Shown piece after piece: positions 27,649 through 36,074 of a DNA stretch of 64,000 nucleotides. The first letter of the stretch is position 1. Each line of letters opens with the position of its first letter. The notes below the pieces were generated by a model. The model was not told where the DNA came from. It was given only the letters and a program-made list of their open reading frames with translations, and did no database searches. Position numbers and translations under genes: made by a program. This stretch comes from Bacteroidota bacterium (GTDB lineage: Bacteria > Bacteroidota > Bacteroidia > Chitinophagales > Chitinophagaceae): NCBI GenBank assembly GCA_018267915.1, contig JAFDXN010000025.1, forward strand, positions 372,001-436,000, given 5' to 3'.

Positions 27649-28053
27649 ATGGGAGACGGCGAAAAATTAAGGTTGGATAAGTACCTCTGGGCCATCCGCA
27701 TCTTTAAGACGCGAAGCCAGGCGACGATTGCATGCGACGAGGGGAAGGTGAAACTAAATGGCACCAATGTGAAGCCTGCGAAGCAGGTAGCACTAGGCGA
27801 CAAATACGATATAAAAACGCCGGCCCGCAAGTGGACCATCGAAGTAACGGGATTGCTCCATAACCGGGTTGGTTATGAAGAAGCTATAAAGCATTACATA
27901 GATCTGACTTCGGAAGAGGACAAGCAGGTTAATAAGCAGATGGGCAGCAGCTTCTATACCGGCAAGCGGCAAAGTAAAACAGGCCGCCCTACTAAAAAGC
28001 AGCGTCGCGGCCTGGATGAATTTTTTGGATTGGACAGTAGTGAAACCGGGTAG
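27649..28053 (+). CDS. S4 RNA-binding domain protein (Hsp15-like)
   Basis: Protein of about 134 residues. The S4 domain is at the N-terminus (LRLDKYLWAIRIFKTRSQAT, then GKVKLNGTNVKPAKQVALGD), as in the heat-shock protein Hsp15, which recycles stalled 50S subunits carrying peptidyl-tRNA. The C-terminus is basic (KRQSKTGRPTKKQRRG), fitting RNA contact. The start at 27649 is chosen because the S4 fold begins a few residues later and a -7 box lies just upstream; an in-frame start at 27589 would overlap purN. Confidence 0.88.
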   Translation: MGDGEKLRLDKYLWAIRIFKTRSQATIACDEGKVKLNGTNVKPAKQVALGDKYDIKTPARKWTIEVTGLLHNRVGYEEAIKHYIDLTSEEDKQVNKQMGSSFYTGKRQSKTGRPTKKQRRGLDEFFGLDSSETG

Positions 28054-28057
28054 CGGC

Positions 28058-29113
28058 TTACCAGATATTAATCAGGTTCCCGCCTCTTACGAATATCCAC
28101 GTGTGTCCCTGGTCTTCGCTGCGATAAAGCCCGCCACTACAAGTCATGTACACATATTGTTTCACCTCACCGGTTTTGTAAACCACTTCTTTGCCCGCAA
28201 AGCCCCTGACGCGTACGTTGCGGTCGACACCCGTATTAGATGGTGCAAAACTGCTGCCCACCAGCCTGTAAACACCATTTTCTGTACCCAGCAGCACTTG
28301 GTTGAAGATAACCGCAACGAAGAAGCAACGAGTGGTATCCAGGCCCGGCGTAGTAGTGTGCGTCCATGTGTAGCCGTTGTTGTCGGAGAAATAAAGGCCA
28401 TTGTACCTGGTAGAGTCTATGGCGATCACGGTGTTTCCCATATGCCACAGCGTCCATGAGCTGGTGTCGGGCAGGCGATCATGCGAAGGATCGTTGGGAT
28501 CATTAGTGGACTCGTGCCACGCACCACCTGCGTTGTCTTTGACAAATGTGCGATTGTTGACAGGATCGTAACCAACAATCTTACCGTTATCGAGCTGAGT
28601 AATAGAAGAAAGACGCACAGCGCCGAGGTTTACGATACTCGCATCCCAATTGTCGTCGCGTACCCATTTTCCCGGATTGCCACTCTGGTCGTTGTAAGCA
28701 ATGCCATTGGCGTCATCGGTACAGATGTAAAGCCTGTTCTGATCTTTTGCATACAATAGCATAGACTGATTGTACGACATCGGATTAGGGAAGTGTCCTG
28801 TTTCAAGATAGGTGGTATTGAAGTTAGAGCCATTGTTCTTGCTGTAAAACATACCTTTTTTTATCATAAGGATGTTCGAATCGAGCACGTAAAGGGCACG
28901 TGAGGGGTAGCCATCTGCAGGGAAGACAAGAGTATCCTGCACATCGCCGCTGTTGGTGTGGTAAAGATTGCCCGCCGAATCGGCATAATACAGACTGTAT
29001 GGGGTCTGTACCTCAATTTGATTATCCACACCATGGTTTTTCTTACAGCTTTGGAAAGCCAAAGCCAGTAATGCTACCATAGCTACTTTATAGAAGAGGT
29101 AGGATTTGCGCAT
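28058..29113 (-). CDS. lipoprotein with BNR/Asp-box-like repeats
   Basis: Protein of 351 residues with a lipoprotein leader (MRKSYLFYKVAMVALLALAFQ then SCKK). Asp-box-like motifs are visible at YFSDNNGYTWTH near residue 245 and YRSEDQGHTWIF near 331, with a weaker YSKNNGSNF near 90; such repeats occur in beta-propeller sialidase and photosystem-assembly-like proteins. It is therefore probably a surface or periplasmic beta-propeller. No catalytic sialidase residues were recognised. It ends 4 bases from the convergent S4-domain gene. Confidence 0.7.
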   Translation of the reverse strand: MRKSYLFYKVAMVALLALAFQSCKKNHGVDNQIEVQTPYSLYYADSAGNLYHTNSGDVQDTLVFPADGYPSRALYVLDSNILMIKKGMFYSKNNGSNFNTTYLETGHFPNPMSYNQSMLLYAKDQNRLYICTDDANGIAYNDQSGNPGKWVRDDNWDASIVNLGAVRLSSITQLDNGKIVGYDPVNNRTFVKDNAGGAWHESTNDPNDPSHDRLPDTSSWTLWHMGNTVIAIDSTRYNGLYFSDNNGYTWTHTTTPGLDTTRCFFVAVIFNQVLLGTENGVYRLVGSSFAPSNTGVDRNVRVRGFAGKEVVYKTGEVKQYVYMTCSGGLYRSEDQGHTWIFVRGGNLINIW

Positions 29114-29164
29114 TGAAAAAAATTTTCACCAAGTTTATAAAAAAAGTTAAGAAATCAAAGCCAC

Positions 29165-29191
29165 GCCGTAACAGACTAAGACAGTTACGGC
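29165..29191. terminator. weak hairpin after the DUF4836 gene
   Basis: Inverted repeat GCCGTAAC/GTTACGGC with an 11-base loop, about 70 bases past the stop of the DUF4836 gene. There is no good T-tract, so termination is uncertain. Confidence 0.3.
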
Positions 29192-29261
29192 CTTAATAAG
29201 GTTTGAATTTCGCTCATGAAAGATAAAACATATTTTTCATTCACCCCACACATTTTGCCAT

Positions 29262-30950
29262 TTATCTATATGCTGTGGCTCCCGCTTTCTTAGCATCGCT
29301 TGCGTGCATGATGAAATTCAATATCTGAAGCAGGCTGTTTTCATCTTTATTGGTGAAGTTCAGCGTCATGTTCCATTCAAAGGCGTCATTTTTAAATTCG
29401 CCACCGTTGACTGAAAAATTTTCAAGCAGCTTTTTGGCTTCTGTGATAGTGGCGGCATCCATGTCACTGCCGGCCATCGTCGCAGGATCAATGGTCGCTG
29501 TCATCTGTTGGATGTCCATGTAAAAGCCGAAAGGATGACTGGTGAGCGACTCAAGTATAGCTGCGGGCATTTTTGCTGTACCACTGCCATTGACATAGGC
29601 TTTTGCGGCTTCAGGCGTTTTTGCGACCACCATATATTTAGCGTCTATCAGCAAAACAGGAGCATCATTGCCGCTATTGGCCATCTTATACAGTCCGCCG
29701 CCCTGGGCCTCCAGCACCTTATTGCTGAGTGCAAGCTGAAGCAACTTATCAAGGTTTTCTTTCTTATTGATCTTTGCCACAACAACATAGTCGGCGGTAG
29801 TGCTTGTAGATGTATGGGCAGGCACCGGCATGCCGAATGCAGTATCGGCAGGCACCTCTTTGGATGTCACTCTGAAATTACTCACATTAAAGCCAATATC
29901 GCCGGTATAAGCACCCAAGATCTCATCAACAGTTAAACCCTGCGAAGAAAGTGCCACATTGGCGAGACCCAGTGTATTGGTCTTTTCCAACAGATCCTTA
30001 AGGCCCCTGGTAGAAAGATGCAGGGCGAAAACCATGTCGAGATTAGAGGTTGCGAGCTTTGTTACCATCTCTTTATCGGCAGCGCCCGAGCCCATCTCCT
30101 TAGAAATTTCCTTCAGTTCCTGGGACATGTAGTTCTTCATTTCTGCTTTCAGGCTGCCCTTATCGAAATCGAGCGCTGCAGTCACGGCGGCGTCCTTCCA
30201 AAGGCTATTGGAGAAATTCAGTGCAGATAAATTGGTGCCTTCCTTGCCCATGTAGCCATTCATCATTTCCTCATAGTTGACCCAAAATGCGATATCATGC
30301 CCATCTTTCTGCAAAGCGAGGAATCGTTTATTGCCGGTCAGGTTTCCGTCTTTAATACCCGGCACTTCGAAGGCCCGGGCAATATCTGCAGCTAGGTTTG
30401 CCTCATCAGCCGCAGATGCCTGTCCAGTACCACCGGAAAGGCTGTCGGAGATCGCAACATACTGGTTTTGCTTAGGGGCATAGTCAACTATTAGAACCTT
30501 GCTATCCCAACCAGCATAAAAACCCTCTGTAATAGCTGCCTCCTTTCTACTTCCCACGTCCTTTATATTGATGCCCTGGAAGTTCTTTTTTATAAAGGCC
30601 TCCCATTTTGCGCTGCTGCTCAGCGGCAAGAGCATAGTAATACTTTGGCCTGCGCCTATTTTTTCGTTTTTTAGGGTGTAGAGATACAGCATATTGGTGA
30701 AATCGATGCCGGCATCCTCAATACCCTTAACAGCACCTTTTTGTTCGGGACGGGCCTTCCACTCGTCGAATATCTTGCTGCCCGTAATGGCGCTCCACGC
30801 GATCTTTTTGCTCATCGAAACCAGATCGACACTCATAACTGCCGTAGCGTTTTTGGGAATATATTTGGCGTGGTCTGGTATGTGGTGACAAGCCGCCAAC
30901 AGCAACACAAAACAGCTGAGAATACTTAGAGGAAAGAGACGTTTGCGCAT
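29262..30950 (-). CDS. DUF4836 family lipoprotein
   Basis: Protein of about 562 residues with a lipoprotein leader (MRKRLFPLSILSCFVLLLAA then CHH). It opens with IPKNATAVMSVDLVSMSKK, the typical start of DUF4836 proteins of Bacteroidota. The rest is a long alpha/beta repeat with no recognised catalytic motif. The start at 30950 is chosen for the leader; the in-frame extension to 31001 runs through the terminator of the upstream gene. Function unknown. Confidence 0.8.
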   Translation of the reverse strand: MRKRLFPLSILSCFVLLLAACHHIPDHAKYIPKNATAVMSVDLVSMSKKIAWSAITGSKIFDEWKARPEQKGAVKGIEDAGIDFTNMLYLYTLKNEKIGAGQSITMLLPLSSSAKWEAFIKKNFQGINIKDVGSRKEAAITEGFYAGWDSKVLIVDYAPKQNQYVAISDSLSGGTGQASAADEANLAADIARAFEVPGIKDGNLTGNKRFLALQKDGHDIAFWVNYEEMMNGYMGKEGTNLSALNFSNSLWKDAAVTAALDFDKGSLKAEMKNYMSQELKEISKEMGSGAADKEMVTKLATSNLDMVFALHLSTRGLKDLLEKTNTLGLANVALSSQGLTVDEILGAYTGDIGFNVSNFRVTSKEVPADTAFGMPVPAHTSTSTTADYVVVAKINKKENLDKLLQLALSNKVLEAQGGGLYKMANSGNDAPVLLIDAKYMVVAKTPEAAKAYVNGSGTAKMPAAILESLTSHPFGFYMDIQQMTATIDPATMAGSDMDAATITEAKKLLENFSVNGGEFKNDAFEWNMTLNFTNKDENSLLQILNFIMHASDAKKAGATAYR

Positions 30951-30995
30951 AAGGGAATTGTTTTGATGCAGAAAGATAGTTCGTATTAATAAAAA

Positions 30996-31021
30996 TCCCA
31001 CACTTTTTTGTAAGTGTGGGA
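30996..31021 (-). terminator. intrinsic terminator of the DUF3127 gene
   Basis: A 10-bp stem (TCCCACACTT/AAGTGTGGGA) followed on the minus strand by a T-tract. It separates DUF3127 from the DUF4836 gene. Confidence 0.75.
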
Positions 31022-31069
31022 TAAATTTGAATATCTGTATCGTAAAATGAATGAAAGTTACAAGCCCAT

Positions 31070-31480
31070 TTAGAAAGGCAAATCATCAGAGCTTTCGGGG
31101 GAAGGGTTGTAAAAGGCTGTCGGGCTGTTATTGTCGTTGTAGGCGGGCATAGCCTGTGCTGCAGCCATGCTGTGGCCCTGCGAACCGGCAGTGCCAGGCT
31201 CTATGCGCCATGCGTCAAGATTAGTGATATAGTTCACTTTTCCATCGCGTTCCCAGCGGTTGCCTTTGATATTGAAATTCACTTTTACCATATCACCTTC
31301 TTTATAACGATCGAGCAATTCGCATTTGTTTTGTACAAGCTGCATTTTAGCGTAGTTGGTGTAGGTGTTTCCGTTGATGTCTTCCGTCAGTTCAAGTACA
31401 AATTCGCGTTTTTTAAAGCGGTCGCTCACAGTTTGGGTATCGTATTTTGCTAATAGCTTCCCTGTTACTTCGAAACTCAT
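31070..31480 (-). CDS. DUF3127 OB-fold protein with SSB-like acidic tail
   Basis: Protein of 136 residues. Residues 1-95 form a DUF3127 domain (MSFEVTGKLLAKYDTQTVSD... KKREFVLEL... GDMVKVNFNIKGNRWERDGK), predicted to be an OB-fold related to single-stranded DNA-binding proteins. The C-terminus is a flexible Pro/Asn/Ser-rich linker ending in SSDDLPF, very close to the acidic DDIPF tip by which SSB recruits repair proteins. I infer a nucleic-acid-binding role. It has its own promoter box and terminator. Confidence 0.8.
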   Translation of the reverse strand: MSFEVTGKLLAKYDTQTVSDRFKKREFVLELTEDINGNTYTNYAKMQLVQNKCELLDRYKEGDMVKVNFNIKGNRWERDGKVNYITNLDAWRIEPGTAGSQGHSMAAAQAMPAYNDNNSPTAFYNPSPESSDDLPF

Positions 31481-31524
31481 TGGTAAAGATTTAATAATTA
31501 AACAAATAAATAACGTCTGATCTA

Positions 31525-31532
31525 CAAAGATA
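31525..31532 (-). promoter_or_regulatory. putative -7 box of the DUF3127 gene
   Basis: TATCTTTG on the minus strand, matching TAnnTTTG, about 45 bases before the start. Confidence 0.5.
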
Positions 31533-31552
31533 GTTTATCCAGTTAAGGTAAT

Positions 31553-31577
31553 AAAAAAAGCGCCCATCAAGGGCACT
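31553..31577 (-). terminator. terminator of tRNA-His
   Basis: A 7-bp stem (AGTGCCC/GGGCGCT, one wobble) with a T-run of 7 on the minus strand, about 20 bases after the tRNA end. Confidence 0.75.
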
Positions 31578-31595
31578 TTTTATGAAAAAATTACG

Positions 31596-31670
31596 GGAGG
31601 CTGATGGGGATCGAACCCACGACCCTCAGAACCACAATCTGATGCTCTAACCAACTGAGCTACAGCCTCC
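31596..31670 (-). tRNA. tRNA-His (anticodon GTG)
   Basis: A full cloverleaf is readable on the minus strand: acceptor stem GAGGCTG/CAGCCTC, D-arm with AGCTCAGTTGGTTAGAGC, anticodon stem TCAGA/TCTGA around the loop TTGTGGT, T-arm GTGGGTTCGATCCCCA. The first base is an extra G that pairs with C73, the histidine-specific identity feature. CCA is not encoded. Confidence 0.98.
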
Positions 31671-31802
31671 GTGTCCGTTTCGGGGAAGCAAAGGTAGTTT
31701 TTTTGAATTAATCGGCCAAGAAATCGACTATAATGCAATGACCCTTGTAAGAGCAGATTTTAAAGGCCTTTTATTTTAACAAGTTCCGAATGCCAAAGCG
31801 AT

Positions 31803-31810
31803 TATATTTG
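31803..31810 (+). promoter_or_regulatory. putative -7 box of the outer-membrane protein gene
   Basis: TATATTTG, matching TAnnTTTG, 17 bases before the start codon. Confidence 0.5.
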
Positions 31811-31827
31811 CGCTCTAATTTACGTTT

Positions 31828-32538
31828 ATGATCAAACGAATAGCCCTGCTGGCCCTGCTATTGTGCAACGGGATGTGGGTATTTGCCCAGGATGTTGATA
31901 AGAACAGCGACTCGAAAACCGAAATACAGAAGCCATCGCGGGACTTTGTAATGCTTCAGTTTGGCTATACGGGCTGGCAAAACAAGCCTGATAGTGTGAA
32001 GATGGGAGGGTTCGGTCATAGTTTCAATGCCTATGTGTGCTATGACTTCCCCATTGCCAAGTCGAATTTCAGTTTTGCGGCAGGTATTGGTATCAGCACC
32101 AGCGCGGTGTACTTCAAAAAGCAGGCAAACATCACCAATGATACGGGTAACAGCGCAGTGATACGCTTTGTGGATACAAGCGGCCTGAAAAGGGATAAGC
32201 TGACAACAGCCTACTTGCAGGCACCCTTTGAGCTGCGCTTTTTTGGCAACAAAATAAACCGCAATAAAGGCTTTAAGGCTGCAATAGGATTGCAGGTAGG
32301 CACTTTGTTGGGCGCGCATAACAAGTATGTCTACACAATACAAGGCACGAATACAAAAGTGAATGAGAAAGTGAGCACCCGCCGCTTTATGAATACCTGG
32401 GAGTTCCAGGGAACGGCACGGCTGGGCTGGGGCAATTTTTCACTATTCGGATCTTACAATCTTACGTCGTTATATAAGGAAAATAAAGGACCGCAGGTTG
32501 TGCCGTTTGCCCTTGGCATTTGCATAACCGGACTTTAA
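31828..32538 (+). CDS. outer-membrane beta-barrel protein
   Basis: Protein of 236 residues with a signal peptide (MIKRIALLALLLCNGMWVFAQ). The rest alternates polar and hydrophobic residues in amphipathic strands with many aromatic girdle residues (FGYTGW, YVCYDF, FELRFFG), the pattern of small porin-family or OmpW/OmpA-like barrels. No periplasmic domain. It stands alone between tRNA-His and a strong bidirectional terminator. Ligand unknown. Confidence 0.75.
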   Translation: MIKRIALLALLLCNGMWVFAQDVDKNSDSKTEIQKPSRDFVMLQFGYTGWQNKPDSVKMGGFGHSFNAYVCYDFPIAKSNFSFAAGIGISTSAVYFKKQANITNDTGNSAVIRFVDTSGLKRDKLTTAYLQAPFELRFFGNKINRNKGFKAAIGLQVGTLLGAHNKYVYTIQGTNTKVNEKVSTRRFMNTWEFQGTARLGWGNFSLFGSYNLTSLYKENKGPQVVPFALGICITGL

Positions 32539-32555
32539 TAAAATATTTTAGCCGT

Positions 32556-32589
32556 AAAAAAGCCCCGCCATTCGGCGGGGCTTTTTTTT
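32556..32589. terminator. bidirectional terminator
   Basis: A 9-bp perfect GC-rich stem (AGCCCCGCC/GGCGGGGCT) with A-runs before and T-runs after, so it works in both directions. It ends the outer-membrane gene on the plus strand and overlaps the stop of the diheme gene on the minus strand. Confidence 0.9.
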
Positions 32590-33646
32590 ACTTCGGTTCG
32601 CTAAAACGTGCATCGTGTGTAAAGGTTTCGTCCGAAAGCGTTTTCAGAAAGCTGATGATATCGTCTTTGTCCTGGTCGCTCATGCTGATGCCATTTTTAA
32701 CTAATGTATCTACATTGGGCCATTGGTATATGCCGCTACGGTAGTGTTCTAACACACCGTCGAGCGTTGTGAAGCGACCATCGTGCATATAAGGCTCGGA
32801 TAATGCAATGTTGCGGAGCGATGGTACTTTGAACTTGTACCTGTCTGCGGGGTCGTTGGTGATGTGTATTCTGCCAGAGTCATTAAGGGTAGGGTCAAGG
32901 GCGAGGCCATTGTTGCGGAATGAGTTGTCGGTAAAAAGCGGTTCCGTATGACAGGCCGTACATTTTTCCCTGAACAGGCTAAGGCCATGCAGTTCCTGTT
33001 GTGTCAATGTGCCGCCACTCTCGCCACGAATATACTTGTCATACCGGGAGTTGTCGGATACCATAGAGGCCATGAACTGCGCCAGCGCCTTGAAGATACG
33101 TTGTGAGTTAATTGTGTCGCTTCCGAAGGCGCTGTTGAACATCGATTTATAAGTATTGTCGGCTGAAAGTTTAGTGATCACTTCAGGTATCGTCATGTCC
33201 ATCTCAACTGGGTTCTGAATGGGATTGATGGGCTGATTCTCAATATTGTTTACGCCCCCGTCCCAGAAAAAGGAGGTGAGCCAGGCCGCATTGAATATAA
33301 CGGGAGTGTTGCGCCTGCCAAGCAGGTTGTTAATGCCGTGACTCACGGGATGATCGAGGTGGGCAAACGCTGCAAACTGCTGGTGGCAACTGGCACACGA
33401 TATCGTGTTATCCCTTGAGAGGCGGGTATCGTAGAACAGTTTACGGCCTAACTCGAAGCCACTTTGCGTGAGGGGATTGCCTGAAAATGTATAATTAGGC
33501 TGCGGCCAACCAGCAGGTATCGAAAAAGAAATGTTACGGGAGGTATCGGGCACTTTTAGCTCTACCGAAGGATCGGGCTTACAGCCGGGCAAGGACATTA
33601 TGCCTATCAAGCCAACAGTTAATACCAGTATCAATAACTTTCTCAT
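32588..33646 (-). CDS. diheme cytochrome c peroxidase / MbnH-like protein
   Basis: Lipoprotein of 352 residues (leader to GCKP near residue 21) of the CcpA/MauG superfamily. Two heme c motifs are visible, CASCH at 84-88 and CTACH at 229-233. The segment LGRKLFYDTRLSRDNTISC before the first heme is typical. It sits 23 bases downstream of an MbnP-like gene, the pairing seen for MbnH and MbnP, where the diheme enzyme oxidises a tryptophan of its copper-binding partner. An ordinary hydrogen peroxide-removing peroxidase is the alternative. Last gene of the putative copper operon. Confidence 0.85.
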   Translation of the reverse strand: MRKLLILVLTVGLIGIMSLPGCKPDPSVELKVPDTSRNISFSIPAGWPQPNYTFSGNPLTQSGFELGRKLFYDTRLSRDNTISCASCHQQFAAFAHLDHPVSHGINNLLGRRNTPVIFNAAWLTSFFWDGGVNNIENQPINPIQNPVEMDMTIPEVITKLSADNTYKSMFNSAFGSDTINSQRIFKALAQFMASMVSDNSRYDKYIRGESGGTLTQQELHGLSLFREKCTACHTEPLFTDNSFRNNGLALDPTLNDSGRIHITNDPADRYKFKVPSLRNIALSEPYMHDGRFTTLDGVLEHYRSGIYQWPNVDTLVKNGISMSDQDKDDIISFLKTLSDETFTHDARFSEPK

Positions 33647-33669
33647 CAGGTTATTTTAATATCCGGTAG

Positions 33670-34434
33670 CTACAGGCCCGCATAGGTAATAGTGAATAAA
33701 TTGGCGTAGTTGTCAGCGAGCACTTTCACCTGGTCACCTGTACTGGTTAACAGGTAGAAAGTTGAAAAGTCGATCTTATTAGGCGACTTAAACATGGCGA
33801 GCACATCGGCGGTGAGGTGAACGTGCGGCGTGTTATTTTGCGTGACAGTAATAGCCTGGGGTAAGGCAATTTTGATATTCCTTACGGCGGTGTTGCGTCC
33901 GTCGAAGCCCCCACAATGAAAAGCAATGTTGCCCCCCGGAGCTTTTGGCGAATGACCCTCGAGCTTCAGCATGATATAGCCCGTGTTCCAGTCCCAGAAC
34001 ATGCCATTCAGGGGATCGAGTGCGCCGGTTTGCGCGCCGGACGTGTTGCGGAGCCTGTCAACACCGATCATAAAAGAGATGGTGTCGTAAGACGCGGCCG
34101 GAATATCGATCATATCGAAGCTGCGGGTAGACTCATCGTTTTGCTGTACCAGGTGGTAGCTCTCAGTCTCGGTGTAAGAAGCACCGTTTGGCCCTGTCAG
34201 TACTACATTGCTGATATAATAATTGAATTTAGACACCGTAAACGAATCGCCGTTCTCATTGATATACCATTGATTGTTCAGATTGAGCGAGCTGGCGCCT
34301 ACATTGTTGAAAAACTCGAGCTTCACCTTACCCGGCAATGTGCTGCCTGAAACAGGCAAAGGCTTCTTTTTACAAGAAGATGCAAGAGCCATCATCAGGA
34401 CGAGACAGCTTATTTTGATTAATGTGCTTTTCAT
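33670..34434 (-). CDS. MbnP-like copper-binding lipoprotein (copy 1)
   Basis: Lipoprotein of 254 residues (leader then SCKKKP). The body matches the MbnP family: KLEFFNNVG early, FTVSKFNYYISNVVL near residue 70, YHLVQQNDESTRSFD near 93, and the aromatic stretch MFWDWNTGYIMLKLEG near 145-160, then AFHCGGFDG near 170. In the studied MbnP, a Trp is turned to kynurenine by MbnH and the protein binds copper. The tryptophans and the His/Cys here would allow that. It lies directly upstream of the diheme gene. Confidence 0.82.
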   Translation of the reverse strand: MKSTLIKISCLVLMMALASSCKKKPLPVSGSTLPGKVKLEFFNNVGASSLNLNNQWYINENGDSFTVSKFNYYISNVVLTGPNGASYTETESYHLVQQNDESTRSFDMIDIPAASYDTISFMIGVDRLRNTSGAQTGALDPLNGMFWDWNTGYIMLKLEGHSPKAPGGNIAFHCGGFDGRNTAVRNIKIALPQAITVTQNNTPHVHLTADVLAMFKSPNKIDFSTFYLLTSTGDQVKVLADNYANLFTITYAGL

Positions 34435-34445
34435 TATTTACATTT

Positions 34446-34742
34446 TTATTGTTTGTTGTTGGTGGGTTTCAGATATTTAGCCGGCCTGGCGAGGAAGGCC
34501 CTTTTACAGCCTTCGCTGCAAAAGCGTAAGGTGTAGTTTTGATACACAGTGCTATCGGTCCAACTGCTATCAACTGGCATTCCGCAGACGGGATCAGCTG
34601 CTGTGATATCAGCTGTGCCGGCGGGTCGGACAGCAGGCATCCCCGATCCGGTGGCGGGTGCAGACTTCTCTCCCTGTCCTGAACACGAAGATAGATAAAA
34701 AATAGCGAGTATAATGATGCTTATTCTCATTGCTTTATTCAT
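34446..34742 (-). CDS. YHS-domain lipoprotein
   Basis: Small lipoprotein of 98 residues (leader then SCSGQG) with one YHS domain near residues 48-90: ADPVCGMPVD, then the aromatic NYTLRFCSEGCKRAFLARPAKYL. The Cys pattern (C-x-x-x... F-C-x-x-x-C) is used in heavy-metal, especially copper, proteins. It overlaps the next gene upstream by one base (TAATG), so the two are translationally coupled. A copper-chaperone role is inferred from the domain and the operon. Confidence 0.85.
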   Translation of the reverse strand: MNKAMRISIIILAIFYLSSCSGQGEKSAPATGSGMPAVRPAGTADITAADPVCGMPVDSSWTDSTVYQNYTLRFCSEGCKRAFLARPAKYLKPTNNKQ

Positions 34743-35134
34743 TAAGGTTGGTATTGAAAATAGATGTCCTTTTCGGCTTTTTTGCCATCATGGTCTATAG
34801 CAATAATTATCGCAAGTTTGTAGACAAGTGCAGTGCTGGCCGTATTGACCCACTTGTCGCGAATGCTGAAGTGGTCGTCATGCACATGCTGTGCATCATC
34901 ATAAACTACGAATCCGCTGGCCGTATCTGTAATTTTCACTTCATAACCATGTAACTCTGTGGCATAACTAATGTCTGCATTCATGAATACCGTATCGCCA
35001 CTGTGGTATGCCGTAGCGCCGGTAGGCGATGCGATGGTGATGCTCACATCGGATGGTGTGGCTGCATTGTTGTCTTTTTTCTGGCAGCTTGCAATTGCAA
35101 TAGTTGTTGCAATGGCCGCTATAATCAATCTCAT
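34742..35134 (-). CDS. small lipoprotein with His/Asp cluster
   Basis: Lipoprotein of 130 residues (leader then SCQKK) with a beta-sandwich-like sequence. The notable part is DDAQHVHDDHF near residue 80, a cluster that could bind a metal ion; a second IAIDHDGKKAEKD lies near 113. The family is not recognised with certainty (it recalls DUF4625-type domains). Coupled to the YHS gene and inside the presumed copper operon, so a periplasmic metal-handling role is a reasonable guess. Confidence 0.6.
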   Translation of the reverse strand: MRLIIAAIATTIAIASCQKKDNNAATPSDVSITIASPTGATAYHSGDTVFMNADISYATELHGYEVKITDTASGFVVYDDAQHVHDDHFSIRDKWVNTASTALVYKLAIIIAIDHDGKKAEKDIYFQYQP

Positions 35135-35146
35135 CTGTTTTGTTTT

Positions 35147-36067
35147 TTAAAAAAGTATAAATATTCCTACATTTATCTTCCCCCCTGCATTGACATATCC
35201 CGCACCATAATATTGGCTGAGCGGCAGCTGGTAGTTAATCCTTAGGCCAAACTGCCGGTAATAAGTCTGCACACCCAGGTCTGCATACAGGAGGTAGCCT
35301 CCACTCTGCTCATTCAGCCACTTTTTGCTATAGTTATCATAGTCGTGCAGGGTATAACTATAGCGCAGGCCCGCTTGCGGCAGAAAGGTAATATTAGCGG
35401 CCGGCTTAGGCGAATAATAAGCCAGTAATCCTGCATTGAGCCTGTTGCCGTACTTAAAATCGTGCTTGTTGGCTGTGGTAAATGTATAGGCAGCATCAAG
35501 ATTAAGGCCGAGCTTTTTGTACCTGACCGTGTAGTTGCTATTTATGATAAAATCCCACGAACCCGTGCCCGGCTGCAGGTTGGGCAGGCCCAGCCTGTCG
35601 GGCGCCGTGATCCCCATGTTGCGGCCAGTAGGAAGCTTGAGCCCCGCTCCAGCAATAAGCTGATGGCCCCAGGAGTTACCCATTCCTTTGTCGCTGATCA
35701 TAATGCGATCAAGCAAGAACGAAATATCGCCAAGCCCTGAAGTAGCACTGTGTGAGGTATCCGAGTGATCGCGGTTAAAATGATAGGGAACGAAAGCGAA
35801 AGCCTGCAGACGCTTGCCGATATTATACCTGCCCCATGCCTGTACGGTGTTGTAATAGTCTGCAGCATGTTCATCAGGTAATCCCTCAAATAGTGATGGA
35901 TGTGTGCTGCTGAAACTACTGTACTCGTATTGGAGACCGGCAAAGTTCCAATGAAGCTGCGGAAGCAAACCAAGATATTGGTTGCTTGCAGAGCAGCCGC
36001 AAACGTCGCAGGCTGACGCGTGCATTTGGATTGTGAGCAGCAAAAGTGCGAGAATGGATCTTTTCAT
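35147..36067 (-). CDS. outer-membrane protein with N-terminal CDVCGC motif
   Basis: Protein of about 306 residues. Starting at 36067 gives a signal peptide MKRSILALLLLTIQMHASA, after which the mature N-terminus begins CDVCGCSASNQY, a cysteine cluster that may bind metal. The rest is an outer-membrane beta-barrel of the transporter-like type with many aromatic strands (LQYEYSSFSS, FVPYHFNRDHSD, LRYSYTLHDYDNY). Likely a barrel that exports, senses or takes up metal; this is inference. An in-frame longer start at 36178 would overlap the next gene and lacks a leader. Confidence 0.75.
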   Translation of the reverse strand: MKRSILALLLLTIQMHASACDVCGCSASNQYLGLLPQLHWNFAGLQYEYSSFSSTHPSLFEGLPDEHAADYYNTVQAWGRYNIGKRLQAFAFVPYHFNRDHSDTSHSATSGLGDISFLLDRIMISDKGMGNSWGHQLIAGAGLKLPTGRNMGITAPDRLGLPNLQPGTGSWDFIINSNYTVRYKKLGLNLDAAYTFTTANKHDFKYGNRLNAGLLAYYSPKPAANITFLPQAGLRYSYTLHDYDNYSKKWLNEQSGGYLLYADLGVQTYYRQFGLRINYQLPLSQYYGAGYVNAGGKINVGIFILF

Positions 36068-36074
36068 CAGGAAA

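Noticed and set aside
34446..34742. Possible methanobactin precursor gene in the copper operon
   Set aside because: The YHS protein and neighbours have no short leader-core pattern, and no MbnB/MbnC-like enzymes are present. The MbnH/MbnP pair also occurs outside methanobactin clusters.
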